In this document: positions 9,064 to 16,980 of the stretch, in pieces | Layout: each line of letters opens with the position of its first letter | How positions within the stretch are numbered: the first letter of the stretch is position 1 | NCBI RefSeq assembly: GCF_014250515.1 | Contig: NZ_CP060202.1 | Coordinates: forward strand, 617,001 to 681,000 | DNA: 64,000 bases | Direction of reading: 5' to 3' | Source of the DNA: Hymenobacter sediminicola | GTDB lineage: Bacteria > Bacteroidota > Bacteroidia > Cytophagales > Hymenobacteraceae | Made by a program: the position numbers and the translations under genes | Notes under the pieces: model-generated | Seen by the model: the letters and a program-made list of their open reading frames with translations, nothing else | Databases searched by the model: none | What the model was told of the DNA's origin: nothing

Positions 9064-10491
9064 ATGAAAATTCATTTAAATAATTTCAGGAGTTTTAAAA
9101 AAGAAGTATTTGATTTTTCTAGAATAAATATTTTAATTGGAGAAAACAGCTCTGGCAAAAGTAGCTTATTAAAGTTTTTATTGATGCTTAAGCAAAGTGC
9201 ATTTAATTCAAATGACTCTAATTTGACATTGTCAGGAAATTTAGTTGATTTAGGGAACTATAAGGAGATGATTCATTACCAAGATGTGAGAAAGAAATTG
9301 TCATTTGCTTTTTCTACAGATATAGAATATAAAGATTATTTTTTGAGTTTTATGTCTGATTTTGAAGAAGATCAAGAAGAAAGTGAGGAGAATTTAGCAA
9401 AAAAAAGATCAACATTAAAATCTATAAGTGCACAATTTGACAAAGCTTTTAACAATGAAACGACTGTTTTCATTGAGTTGAATAAAGAATTGAATAAACA
9501 TGAGAATATAAAAACAGTTATTAAAAATAAGGCTTTAGGGACATTGGAGATACATCAAATTAAGAAGGAAACATTAACAAAATCAAACTTTGTAAATGTT
9601 CTAACACCTAGATGTCACATTACGTATTTTAGAAACAACAGTCAAGCTATAAGAATTGAAAATCTAAGATTTGATAAAAATGCATGCTTTACTATTGTAA
9701 ATGGCATAGATATAGAAGATGCTATTCAAAAAGAACATAATGTTTCAGCTTTTAATGAAATAGCGTTTTTGTTAGTTTCGCAAAACTATTTCATTGATTA
9801 TTTTAGTAAAATAGAATTTGTAAGCTCAGTTAAAAATATTCCTGAAAGGTATTATTTTGAGAGAGATAAAAAAAGATTTATTAGGGCAAATGATATTCAG
9901 TCTATAATAAACGTTATTGGGGATAATGATGTGCCAAAAGCGGTTTTAGATAAATTTATACAAACAGTAAATAAGTTTGGAATTGCCGAAGATTTGAAAG
10001 TTATAAAAGGAGATAAGGTGGCAGTTAAAGAATTGCGAGTAAAAGTATCTGATTTATTCAGTAACATAGTTGATGTAGGATATGGCGTAGGGCTACAATT
10101 GCCTATACTATTCCAAGCTTGTGTTTCAGAAATAATGTATAAAGGAGAGATAATTATAATTGAACAGCCCGAAGTTCATCTACATCCATCGCTACAAGCT
10201 AAATTCATTGAGGCTCTACTCAGCATTGGAGACAAAAATAAATACTATATCGAGACGCACAGTGAGCATATAATCAGAAAATTACAGATATTAATCAAAT
10301 CTAAATTTAGAAATATTAGACCAGATGACGTTTCTATCTATTATTTGAAAAAAGGTGATCAAAAATCAATAAAAAGCAGGCATGACATATCTGAAGATGG
10401 CAGAATTAGCTCGCCTTTCCCAGATGGATTTTTCGACACTAGCTACACATTAGCAAAGGAACTTGTGTTTAACAAGATAAATATTGATTGA
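9064..10491 (+). CDS. AAA/OLD-like ATPase with DUF3696-type C-terminus (candidate defence ATPase)
   Basis: 475 residues. N-terminus MKIHLNNFRSFKKEVFDFS followed by Walker A GENSSGKSS is typical of SMC/RecF/OLD-type ATPases. The signature-like region is GYGVGLQLPILFQA, Walker B is IIIIEQPEVHLHPSLQ, and the H-loop is IETHSEHIIRKLQ. The end, ISSPFPDGFFD, is the DUF3696-type tail. The gene is about 30% GC against about 60% around it, starts 60 bases after mfd, and is followed one base later by an unknown gene. Such ATPase plus partner pairs are common in antiphage systems (Septu, Gabija and retron-ATPase types), but no nuclease domain is visible in this protein. A defence role is inferred from architecture and composition only. 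Confidence 0.75.
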   Translation: MKIHLNNFRSFKKEVFDFSRINILIGENSSGKSSLLKFLLMLKQSAFNSNDSNLTLSGNLVDLGNYKEMIHYQDVRKKLSFAFSTDIEYKDYFLSFMSDFEEDQEESEENLAKKRSTLKSISAQFDKAFNNETTVFIELNKELNKHENIKTVIKNKALGTLEIHQIKKETLTKSNFVNVLTPRCHITYFRNNSQAIRIENLRFDKNACFTIVNGIDIEDAIQKEHNVSAFNEIAFLLVSQNYFIDYFSKIEFVSSVKNIPERYYFERDKKRFIRANDIQSIINVIGDNDVPKAVLDKFIQTVNKFGIAEDLKVIKGDKVAVKELRVKVSDLFSNIVDVGYGVGLQLPILFQACVSEIMYKGEIIIIEQPEVHLHPSLQAKFIEALLSIGDKNKYYIETHSEHIIRKLQILIKSKFRNIRPDDVSIYYLKKGDQKSIKSRHDISEDGRISSPFPDGFFDTSYTLAKELVFNKINID

Positions 10492-10492
10492 A

Positions 10493-11422
10493 ATGAATGT
10501 AATATTTCTCTGCGACATTTTTGAATATTATTTCAGAATAAAACAAAAAAACTTTCCAAGTCAAAGTGAAGTTGAAATTTTGAATGTTTTTCAAAATCCA
10601 AAAAACAGATTCGTTGTTTCTGAAAATTATGTGGAATTATTAAGAAATAATTTTAATAATGCACCTGATACTTATGAATTTATAGAGATGTTTTTTATGG
10701 AGTTATTTGACTCTTCGCTTTCTGATAGATTGGTTATAATACCTGATCAAAATAAATGCACAGCAGAAGATGAGTTTATTAGATTGTCAACAATATTGCA
10801 TAGTGAGCCAACTTTAAGAATAGCTAAATCTTCTAGCCCTAAGCTTTTAGCTTTGAGTAATATATTATTCGTTGATAATCCAGAGCATTTTAATACTAGC
10901 AATTCTATAAAATTGCACTTAGCTTCAAGAAATAATCATCAGCTTAGATATTTTGATTTTCATAGCAAAAAAGAAGTTGATGATTTTATACTTAATTTTA
11001 TTAGAATAGATGAGGAAATTAAATCAAAAACAATACATATATTTTGTAGAGATTTTTCAATTGACACATGTGGTCATTTTGATATAATTAGGTCAAAAAG
11101 ATATGATATTAATTTTTATAGTAGATCTTTTAAAAATGTAGAAAGAAAGGAGCAATTCATGACAGAAGAATTGCAAGTATTTAATAAAAGATTGCATGCG
11201 TACTTTGGAAGTAATTTTACTCTCTACTTAGCATCTCACGTCAATTTAATTCATGAAAGAATGGTAATAATAGGAGGTCTTATACTTACTCTTGACGACG
11301 ATTTTAACAACACTGACCCTTCAAGATTTACTTGGTCTCTATCAATTGAATATTCTATATCAAGTGCGCTACTGTTGTTGCAGAAAGCTGGTAGATTTAG
11401 AGAATTTAGACTGCGTGCATAA
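10493..11422 (+). CDS. Unknown partner of the AT-rich ATPase (putative effector)
   Basis: About 309 residues from ATG 10493, one base after the TGA of the ATPase gene; a TTG at 10484 would overlap that stop. The gene shares its low GC. I recognise no family with confidence. The C-terminal third contains ASHVNLIHERMVIIGGLILT followed by acidic LDDDFNNTD. This vaguely resembles the His-x-Arg/Lys plus Gly-rich turn of phospholipase-D-like (MITD1-C-like) folds, but a second HxK motif is not evident. The tight coupling implies one complex with the ATPase. Confidence 0.6.
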   Translation: MNVIFLCDIFEYYFRIKQKNFPSQSEVEILNVFQNPKNRFVVSENYVELLRNNFNNAPDTYEFIEMFFMELFDSSLSDRLVIIPDQNKCTAEDEFIRLSTILHSEPTLRIAKSSSPKLLALSNILFVDNPEHFNTSNSIKLHLASRNNHQLRYFDFHSKKEVDDFILNFIRIDEEIKSKTIHIFCRDFSIDTCGHFDIIRSKRYDINFYSRSFKNVERKEQFMTEELQVFNKRLHAYFGSNFTLYLASHVNLIHERMVIIGGLILTLDDDFNNTDPSRFTWSLSIEYSISSALLLLQKAGRFREFRLRA

Positions 11423-11613
11423 GCTGATTTATCTCACATTTACTTACCATCCTACGCATAATAACGATGGGGTTGTTCTTCATCTGTCTCAACGCGACAG
11501 GGCAGGGCTGCGCCGTTAAAGACTGCTATACCCCGCCACAACCAGTCACGCCGCTGCTACAGTCTCTGCGGCGGCGGGCTGAGGGCGTTGCGCCCCCGTT
11601 ACCAACTGATGCG

Positions 11614-11802
11614 CTACAGTCAGCAGGACTTGTGAGGCGGTTAGATGGCAGTGTGAGCCGGTCAGATACCATTGTGCAGAGGTCAGATGGAAATGTGCAT
11701 AGGTCAGCGGGCTTTATGAGCCGGTTAGATGCCATTGTGCGCAGGTCAGCAGGCAGTGTGAACAGGTCAGCGGCCGTTGTGAAGCGGTTAGCAACCATTG
11801 CG
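11614..11802. repeat. Nine-copy 21-bp degenerate tandem repeat
   Basis: Units of exactly 21 bases run in register from 11614, with a consensus close to AGCGGTCAGATGGCAGTGTG. The most constant parts are GGTYAG near base 5 and the GTG at the unit end. Because 21 is a multiple of three, several frames stay open on both strands, so open frames here (plus strand 11467-11835, minus strand 11526-11798) are probably by-products. On the minus strand the unit reads as a heptad like LPADLRTM. The array lies between the AT-rich operon and an Ala-rich protein gene. Confidence 0.85.
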
Positions 11803-11888
11803 GCCCCGGCAAAAAAAAGTTGCGGCCCTGCTTAGCCGATGCTCCCGCCGCCGCCTATCTTCCCGAGGTACTTTAATCCTTACCCTAT

Positions 11889-12572
11889 ATGACTGATAAG
11901 CAACGCGCCCGCCTCACCATGATGCAGGCCACCCTCGCCGTCCTCGACCAGTATGCCGAGGTCTATGCCGCCAACAAAGCCCTCGGCACCGCCCGCGCCG
12001 AGCTGGCCGCCCTGGTCCAGGACCTGGACCCCACCGCCGAAACTCAGCAAGGCGCCGCCGCCCCCCGCAGCGCCGGGGCCGTGAAGAAGGCCACCAAGCT
12101 CCACCTGGCCCAGCGCGCCGCCGAAGTAGCCGCCGCCCTGCTCGCCTACGCCGACGAGCAGCAGGACATCCGCCTCCACACCGACGCCGACTACTCCGAG
12201 TACCAACTCCGCCGCGCCCCCGACAACGACCTGGCCCGCATCAGCAAAAACATTCACACTCAGGCCACCGCCCACCTCACGGCCCTCCAGGAGCAAGGCG
12301 TCACGAAGCAGGAGCTCACCGAGCTGGACACGGCCCTCACCGCCTTCCAAGCCGAGCAAACCGCCCCCCGCGCCGCCATTGCCGACGGCAAAGCCCAAAC
12401 CAAAGCCCTGGCTACCGACCTGCGCGCCGCCGTGGCCCTGCTCCGCAACCGCCTCGACAAGTACCTCGTGCGCTACCAGCGCCCCGAGCCCCGCTTCTAC
12501 ACCGCCTACCAGTCGGCCCGCCAAACCATCAACACCGCCCAGCGCCGCGAGAAGCCGGCCCCCGCTATCTAA
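11889..12572 (+). CDS. Ala-rich, predicted all-helical protein of unknown function
   Basis: 227 residues starting MTDKQRARLTMMQATLAVLD. There is no signal peptide and no catalytic motif. It is dominated by Ala, Gln, Leu and charged residues in long helices (LTALQEQGVTKQELTELDTA), and the tail is basic (YQSARQTINTAQRREKP). GC is very high, with strong C bias at third positions, unlike the AT-rich pair just upstream. It is preceded by the 21-bp tandem repeats. No partner gene is evident. A hairpin at 12597-12625 follows without a T tract. Confidence 0.7.
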   Translation: MTDKQRARLTMMQATLAVLDQYAEVYAANKALGTARAELAALVQDLDPTAETQQGAAAPRSAGAVKKATKLHLAQRAAEVAAALLAYADEQQDIRLHTDADYSEYQLRRAPDNDLARISKNIHTQATAHLTALQEQGVTKQELTELDTALTAFQAEQTAPRAAIADGKAQTKALATDLRAAVALLRNRLDKYLVRYQRPEPRFYTAYQSARQTINTAQRREKPAPAI

Positions 12573-12766
12573 GCAGTGCCTGCGGCACCGTGCTACCACG
12601 GCCGCTCCTGCTCAGGGGCGGCCGTTTGCGTAGGGGTAGGAGAGTAGGGGAGAGGAGGCCGCACAGGCAGGCGCACAGTTCCCGAAGCGGCAGGAGCGGC
12701 CTAGGGTAGCCGGGCAACGGCAAACGCCTTTCTTTGCGGCCGTATTTCTTCGGCACTATCCGCACA

Positions 12767-13282
12767 ATGGCTATTCACCTGAACCCTATCAACTGGCGTT
12801 TGCTGGCCCTGCACCTGCTGGGTATTCCCTTTCTGGTGCTGGGCATGCAGGAGCTGTTCCTGATTCGGCACGTATGGTTTATCCAGCTTGCGCTACGCTA
12901 CGGTACTGCCAATGTCGGGCAGCATATACCGGCGGGCTATTCAGGGGCTCAACTGATTTCGGAGCTATATCTGCGGGAACCACTAGCTGCTTTTGTGGCT
13001 ATAGTCCTGGCTTGTGTGTTGCTGAGCAGCATCGTATGGCGGCGGCGCGAAAGTTGGCTGCTGCCGTTGCTGCTTTTCGTGGGAGGCGTAGTGCTCAACT
13101 GGAGTCAGCTGTACAGCCTGTCATTCGTCCAGAACCTGCCGAAAGTGTTGCATGGCTCCTTGGAGGCACCAACAGCGCAGTATCGGCTAGCCGTAGTCGG
13201 GCTACTATTACTCGCAATTGGGTTGCTGCCGTTTCTGTACACATGGCGCAAACCGGTTGCCCCCGCTACTGTACCCGCGTAA
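12767..13282 (+). CDS. Four-helix membrane protein of unknown function
   Basis: About 171 residues from ATG 12767 (MAIHLNPINW); an ATG at 12734 is in frame but less likely. Four hydrophobic segments are visible: LLALHLLGIPFLVLGMQ, the stretch around FVAIVLACVLLSSIVW, LLPLLLFVGGVVLNW and LAVVGLLLLAIGLLPFLY. I recognise no family. It is convergent with the amidohydrolase gene, whose stop lies 20 bases away. Confidence 0.65.
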   Translation: MAIHLNPINWRLLALHLLGIPFLVLGMQELFLIRHVWFIQLALRYGTANVGQHIPAGYSGAQLISELYLREPLAAFVAIVLACVLLSSIVWRRRESWLLPLLLFVGGVVLNWSQLYSLSFVQNLPKVLHGSLEAPTAQYRLAVVGLLLLAIGLLPFLYTWRKPVAPATVPA

Positions 13283-13301
13283 GGCGGCACAGCCAGCCCG
13301 G

Positions 13302-14930
13302 CTACTTCAGCACCTTGGCGTCATAGGCCACCTGCCCACCTATCAGCGTCAGCAGGCTGGCGGTTTTGGGCAGCTCCGGGGGCGGCACCGCAAAAATATC
13401 CTGCGACAGCACCACCACGTCGGCCAGCTGGCCCACCGCAATCCGGCCCTTGTCCTTTTCCGCAAATTCGGCGAAAGCCGAGCCATAAGTATAGGCCTGC
13501 ACCGCCTGCTCCCGCGTAATAGCCTCCTTCGGATTGGCCGGCGTGAGGCTGGCCATCATGATGTTCAGAAACGGGTTCAGCGGCCCATCGGAGCCCAGCG
13601 CCACCGGCACCCCCGCCGCCAGCAACGAGCCCAGCGGCTGCATGCCCGGGCTCCAGCGCTGCCGAAACAGCTGCGGCTCGGCGAAGTGCATGGGGTTCTG
13701 CACCACCACTACGCCCAGCTTTTTGGCGCGCGGCAACAGGTCGGCCACCACGCCGTCGCCGTGCTCGATGCGCATGCGCCGCGCGGGCCAGCTGGCGGCG
13801 GGGCCGTTGTTTTCGAGGGTCTGCAGCACCACTTCCGCGCTTCGGTCGCCGGCGCAATGCACCAGTAGCTGCTGCTTCAGCTCCACCGATTCCTGCACCA
13901 TACGCGCCACCTCGGCCTCCGTGAAATTCAGCCGGCCTTTCCAGTCGGGGCGGTCGAGGTAGGGCTGGCGCAGGGCCGCGCCCCGCTCGTAGGGCGTGCC
14001 ATCCAGCACCCACTTCATGCCGCTGGCTTTGACTTTGGCGTTGGCCGCCGCGGGCTTCGGCAGTTGCCGCACCTCAGACAGGTCGCGCTGCTGCGGCGTA
14101 GTCGGCGAAAACGGAATGGCCCGCACCCGAATCGGCAGCTTTGCCTGTTCCAGCAGCCGCACAAACCGCTCAAACGGTAGCTGCGAAAACAGCTGCATCG
14201 ACGTGATACCCAACCGCACAGCTTCATCAGACAGCTGCCGCAGCTCTGTCAGCGCCGCCGCATCGGATACTTGGGCCGTGAGCGTGCGGCTGGGCTGCCA
14301 CTGCGCATACTCCCAGAAGCGCCCATTGAGCTGGGGCGGCGTAGTAGCGGTGTGCTCGAAATACCCACCCAGCGGGTCGGGCTGCTGGTCCTGGATGTTG
14401 AGTTTTTGTAGCGCCAGCGTGTTGGCAATGAAGCCATGGCCATAGTAGGCACGCAACAGCACGGGGTGGCGCGGCACTAGTTGGTCGAGAGCAGCACGAT
14501 TCACCTGTTCATTCAGCACTACCTGGGCACCCACCGTACCGAACAGCCACGTTCCCGCCGGTGCGTTGGCAGCGGCGGCCGTCAGGGTCTGCGCGGTTTC
14601 TTCCCAGCTGGGCTCCATGGTTTTGAATGCCAGATGCACCCCGGGCGCGTCGGGGCTGAAATGGTTGTGCGCATCGTTGAAGCCGGGCGTAATGGTGCGG
14701 CCCTGCACATCAACGCGCCGCGTTTTTGGGCCCGCCAGCTTGGTTATTTCCGCCGTGGTGCCCACCGCCACAATCCGCTCCCCCCGAATAGCCAGCGCCT
14801 GGGCCGTGGGCTGGGCCGGGTCGGCCGTGAAGATCTTGCCATTCAGCAGCACGATATCAGCGGGTTGCTGGGCCCGCACCCCGGTACTTATCATCCACAA
14901 ACTCCACGCGGCCACCAGCAGCTTTTTCAT
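13302..14930 (-). CDS. Secreted YtcJ-like amidohydrolase (amidohydrolase 3 family)
   Basis: 542 residues with a signal peptide (MKKLLVAAWSLWMISTGVRA). The N-terminal beta-sandwich part DIVLLNGKIFTADP is followed by GRTITPGFNDAHNHF with the HxH metal ligands. HCAGDRSAE, RIEHGDGV and LGSDGPLNP supply the later His/Asp residues of the TIM-barrel metal centre. The family hydrolyses amides or ureides (N-substituted formamide deformylase is a characterised relative); the substrate here is unknown. Location is periplasmic or outer-membrane associated. Confidence 0.85.
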   Translation of the reverse strand: MKKLLVAAWSLWMISTGVRAQQPADIVLLNGKIFTADPAQPTAQALAIRGERIVAVGTTAEITKLAGPKTRRVDVQGRTITPGFNDAHNHFSPDAPGVHLAFKTMEPSWEETAQTLTAAAANAPAGTWLFGTVGAQVVLNEQVNRAALDQLVPRHPVLLRAYYGHGFIANTLALQKLNIQDQQPDPLGGYFEHTATTPPQLNGRFWEYAQWQPSRTLTAQVSDAAALTELRQLSDEAVRLGITSMQLFSQLPFERFVRLLEQAKLPIRVRAIPFSPTTPQQRDLSEVRQLPKPAAANAKVKASGMKWVLDGTPYERGAALRQPYLDRPDWKGRLNFTEAEVARMVQESVELKQQLLVHCAGDRSAEVVLQTLENNGPAASWPARRMRIEHGDGVVADLLPRAKKLGVVVVQNPMHFAEPQLFRQRWSPGMQPLGSLLAAGVPVALGSDGPLNPFLNIMMASLTPANPKEAITREQAVQAYTYGSAFAEFAEKDKGRIAVGQLADVVVLSQDIFAVPPPELPKTASLLTLIGGQVAYDAKVLK

Positions 14931-15021
14931 AGGTCAACAGGATTTCGGTATCATTGAATCATCTGATTAGCTGAATATAAAGAAAAGCATAGGTATTGCG
15001 AGCCACCAGGTAATGCCTCGT

Positions 15022-15029
15022 TATCCTTG
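15022..15029 (+). promoter_or_regulatory. Probable -7 box of the GNAT gene
   Basis: TATCCTTG matches TAnnTTTG at 7 of 8 bases. It lies inside the possible longer frame starting at 15013 and just upstream of ATG 15046, so it argues for the shorter start. Confidence 0.4.
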
Positions 15030-15045
15030 CCCTACTGCCACTGCC

Positions 15046-15594
15046 ATGTTCCAGGCCCTGCATTCCGACTCCATCACCCTGCACCTAATCAACGAAAACA
15101 ACCTGTCGGAGGTGTACGCTCTCTTTCAGGGGTTTCCTGATTCGCAGGAGATGCTGGACGAGTTGTTCCGGAATTACCTGCCGCGCTACGAGCAGGGCCG
15201 GCGTACCAACTTCGGCTTCTACTCGCTGCTGGGCCAGGAGCTGGCCGGCATGACCCTGCTCACGGTAGACAGTTGGGAAGAGCGTACCGCTTCCACCGGC
15301 GCCGATGTATTCCGGCACATGCGGGGCCGGGGCGTGACGCCGCGCAGCAAGCCGCATCTGTTTTATCTGGCCTTCGAACTGTTGGGCCTCAACCGCGTTG
15401 CCACGGGCTGTCTATTGTCCAACATTTCCTCGCGGCGCTCCATCGAAAAGACGGCCGGCTTCCAGCTGGAAGGCATCATGCGCGAATCGGGCGTGAACGA
15501 CGCGGGCGAATTTGAGGACGAATACCTCTACGCCATCCTGCGCCGCGACTGGCTGCGGCTCTACGATAAAACGCTGGTAACGGTGCTGGAGTAG
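15046..15594 (+). CDS. RimJ/RimL-type GNAT N-acetyltransferase
   Basis: About 182 residues from ATG 15046 (MFQALHSDSITLHLI). It has the family layout: N-terminal strand and helices, then ADVFRHMRGRGVTPRSKPHL in the acetyl-CoA binding region, LGLNRVATGCLLSNISSRRS (the usual ...R...N..S...), and EKTAGFQLEGIMRES, the closing GF-x-EG-x-xRE motif of RimL-like enzymes. It probably acetylates an alpha- or side-chain amine; the target is not predictable. It stands alone. Confidence 0.85.
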   Translation: MFQALHSDSITLHLINENNLSEVYALFQGFPDSQEMLDELFRNYLPRYEQGRRTNFGFYSLLGQELAGMTLLTVDSWEERTASTGADVFRHMRGRGVTPRSKPHLFYLAFELLGLNRVATGCLLSNISSRRSIEKTAGFQLEGIMRESGVNDAGEFEDEYLYAILRRDWLRLYDKTLVTVLE

Positions 15595-15705
15595 CAGCTT
15601 GCAAACTGGGCAGCTGGCATAGCACAATGGCGGGCAGATGGTACTGACGTGCTAACCTCTAGCGCATTGGCTTCGTACCGGTAAGCTCCACCACTCTCTA
15701 TTCCC

Positions 15706-16281
15706 ATGCAAAAGTCCTTTCTAGTAGCCAGCGCCTTCGCCCTGAGTCTGGCCGCCTGCAGCCAGGAAAAAACCGCCGAAACCACCACCGCCCCAGTCAC
15801 CACCGACGCCCCGGCTGCGCCGGCTGCTCCCGCCGATGCTACTTCGGGCGGCGTTGAGCGCGCCGAAACCGCCGCCCCAGCACCTGCTGCTGCCCCGTCG
15901 CTGGGTACCCAGCCCGGGCCTAAAGGCACCCAGATTTCCCTTACCAAAGCGCGCGTCATCGGGGACATCCTGACCGTGGAGCTTCAGGCTGCCCTGCCCG
16001 CAAATGCGGATGCCAACTATGAAACCGTGCGTGCTGACATCGACCAGGTATCCTACATCGACGATGCCACCTCGCGCAAGTACAACGTGCTCAAAGACCA
16101 ATCGGGCATGTACATGGCGCTGCCCCTCGACTACAGCAAGAAAAGCGTGGCGACCGATGCACGCAAGACGGGCCCCGGCATCATGAGCTTCAAGTTCCCG
16201 GCTCCGCCGGCCACCAGCACCACTATTTCGCTGAGCCTGCCGGGCATGGGTTCCTTTGACGGCATCACCATTCAGCGATGA
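15706..16281 (+). CDS. Lipoprotein with Ala/Pro/Thr-rich linker
   Basis: 191 residues. LSLAAC at the end of the hydrophobic leader is a lipobox, with the lipidated Cys at residue 18. A low-complexity Ala/Thr/Pro linker (residues about 20-75) is followed by a compact domain of unknown family (QISLTKARVIGDILTVELQA to the C-terminus). The stop codon overlaps the next start (ATGA at 16278), so it is translationally coupled to the OmpA-domain lipoprotein and likely works with it at the cell envelope. Confidence 0.75.
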   Translation: MQKSFLVASAFALSLAACSQEKTAETTTAPVTTDAPAAPAAPADATSGGVERAETAAPAPAAAPSLGTQPGPKGTQISLTKARVIGDILTVELQAALPANADANYETVRADIDQVSYIDDATSRKYNVLKDQSGMYMALPLDYSKKSVATDARKTGPGIMSFKFPAPPATSTTISLSLPGMGSFDGITIQR

Positions 16282-16919
16282 GCTGCGCCCTCCGTGTGGT
16301 AGGGCCGCTACTGCTGGCTCTGCTGGCCACCAGTTGCTCTGACCAGCAGTCCGCTACCACTGCTACAGGCCAACCTGATGCCGGCCAACCCCTGACGGGC
16401 ACCGCCAACGCGCCCGTTGGCTCGTCGCCGCCCACCACGGCCACCGAAGCAACTCCCGCCAGTGCCTCCCGCCCCGACCAGGGCCAGAAGCTTACCGGCC
16501 AGGTCAGCGACCTGTCGGGCGCAGCCAGTGACCTGGGCGGCAAGATGACCGACATGGGTCTGGTCATCAACTTCGATACCGACGTGCTGTTCGACTTCGA
16601 CAAAGCCGACATCAAGCCCGGCGCTACGCCCACCCTGGAAAAGCTGGCGGAGGTGGTGAAGCAGTACACCAAGAGTCGCGTCGTCATCAATGGCTACACC
16701 GATGCCAAAGGCGACGACACCTACAACCGTACCCTCTCGCAGCGTCGCGCACAGGCCATTGCCGACTGGCTCACGCAGCACCAGGCTGGCGCGGCAGGTC
16801 AGCTGCAGGTACAGGGCTTCGGCGAAGCCAACCCCGTGGCCCCCAACACCAAACCCGACGGCTCCGACAACCCGGAAGGCCGTCAGCAAAACCGCCGCGT
16901 AGAGGTTATCATTTCCTAG
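16278..16919 (+). CDS. OmpA-domain lipoprotein
   Basis: 213 residues. ALLATSC is a lipobox. A Thr/Pro/Ala linker leads to a C-terminal OmpA peptidoglycan-binding domain: VINFDTDVLFDFDKADIKPG, VVINGYTDAKGDDTYNRTLS, RRAQAIADWL and QQNRRVEVIIS. It probably ties the outer membrane to peptidoglycan. It overlaps the upstream lipoprotein by four bases. The Asp and Arg of the diaminopimelate-binding pair (YTDxxG...LSxxRA) are present. Confidence 0.85.
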   Translation: MSCALRVVGPLLLALLATSCSDQQSATTATGQPDAGQPLTGTANAPVGSSPPTTATEATPASASRPDQGQKLTGQVSDLSGAASDLGGKMTDMGLVINFDTDVLFDFDKADIKPGATPTLEKLAEVVKQYTKSRVVINGYTDAKGDDTYNRTLSQRRAQAIADWLTQHQAGAAGQLQVQGFGEANPVAPNTKPDGSDNPEGRQQNRRVEVIIS

Positions 16920-16931
16920 CAGTACTTCTGC

Positions 16932-16980
16932 CGCCCAGACCTGCATGGCCACAAGCCGGCTGGTCTGGGCGTCTATTTTG
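16932..16980. terminator. Possible terminator between convergent genes
   Basis: CGCCCAGACC pairs with GGTCTGGGCG at 16962-16971, followed by TCTATTTT on the plus strand. It sits between the OmpA lipoprotein and the convergent MG2/TonB-plug gene. Confidence 0.5.

Noticed and set aside
11614..11802. CRISPR array
   Set aside because: The units are directly adjacent with no spacers, degenerate, and no cas genes are present.
11467..11835. 122-codon frame through the 21-bp repeats as a gene
   Set aside because: The minus strand is equally open; the openness follows from a repeat length divisible by three. No start or family signal stands out.
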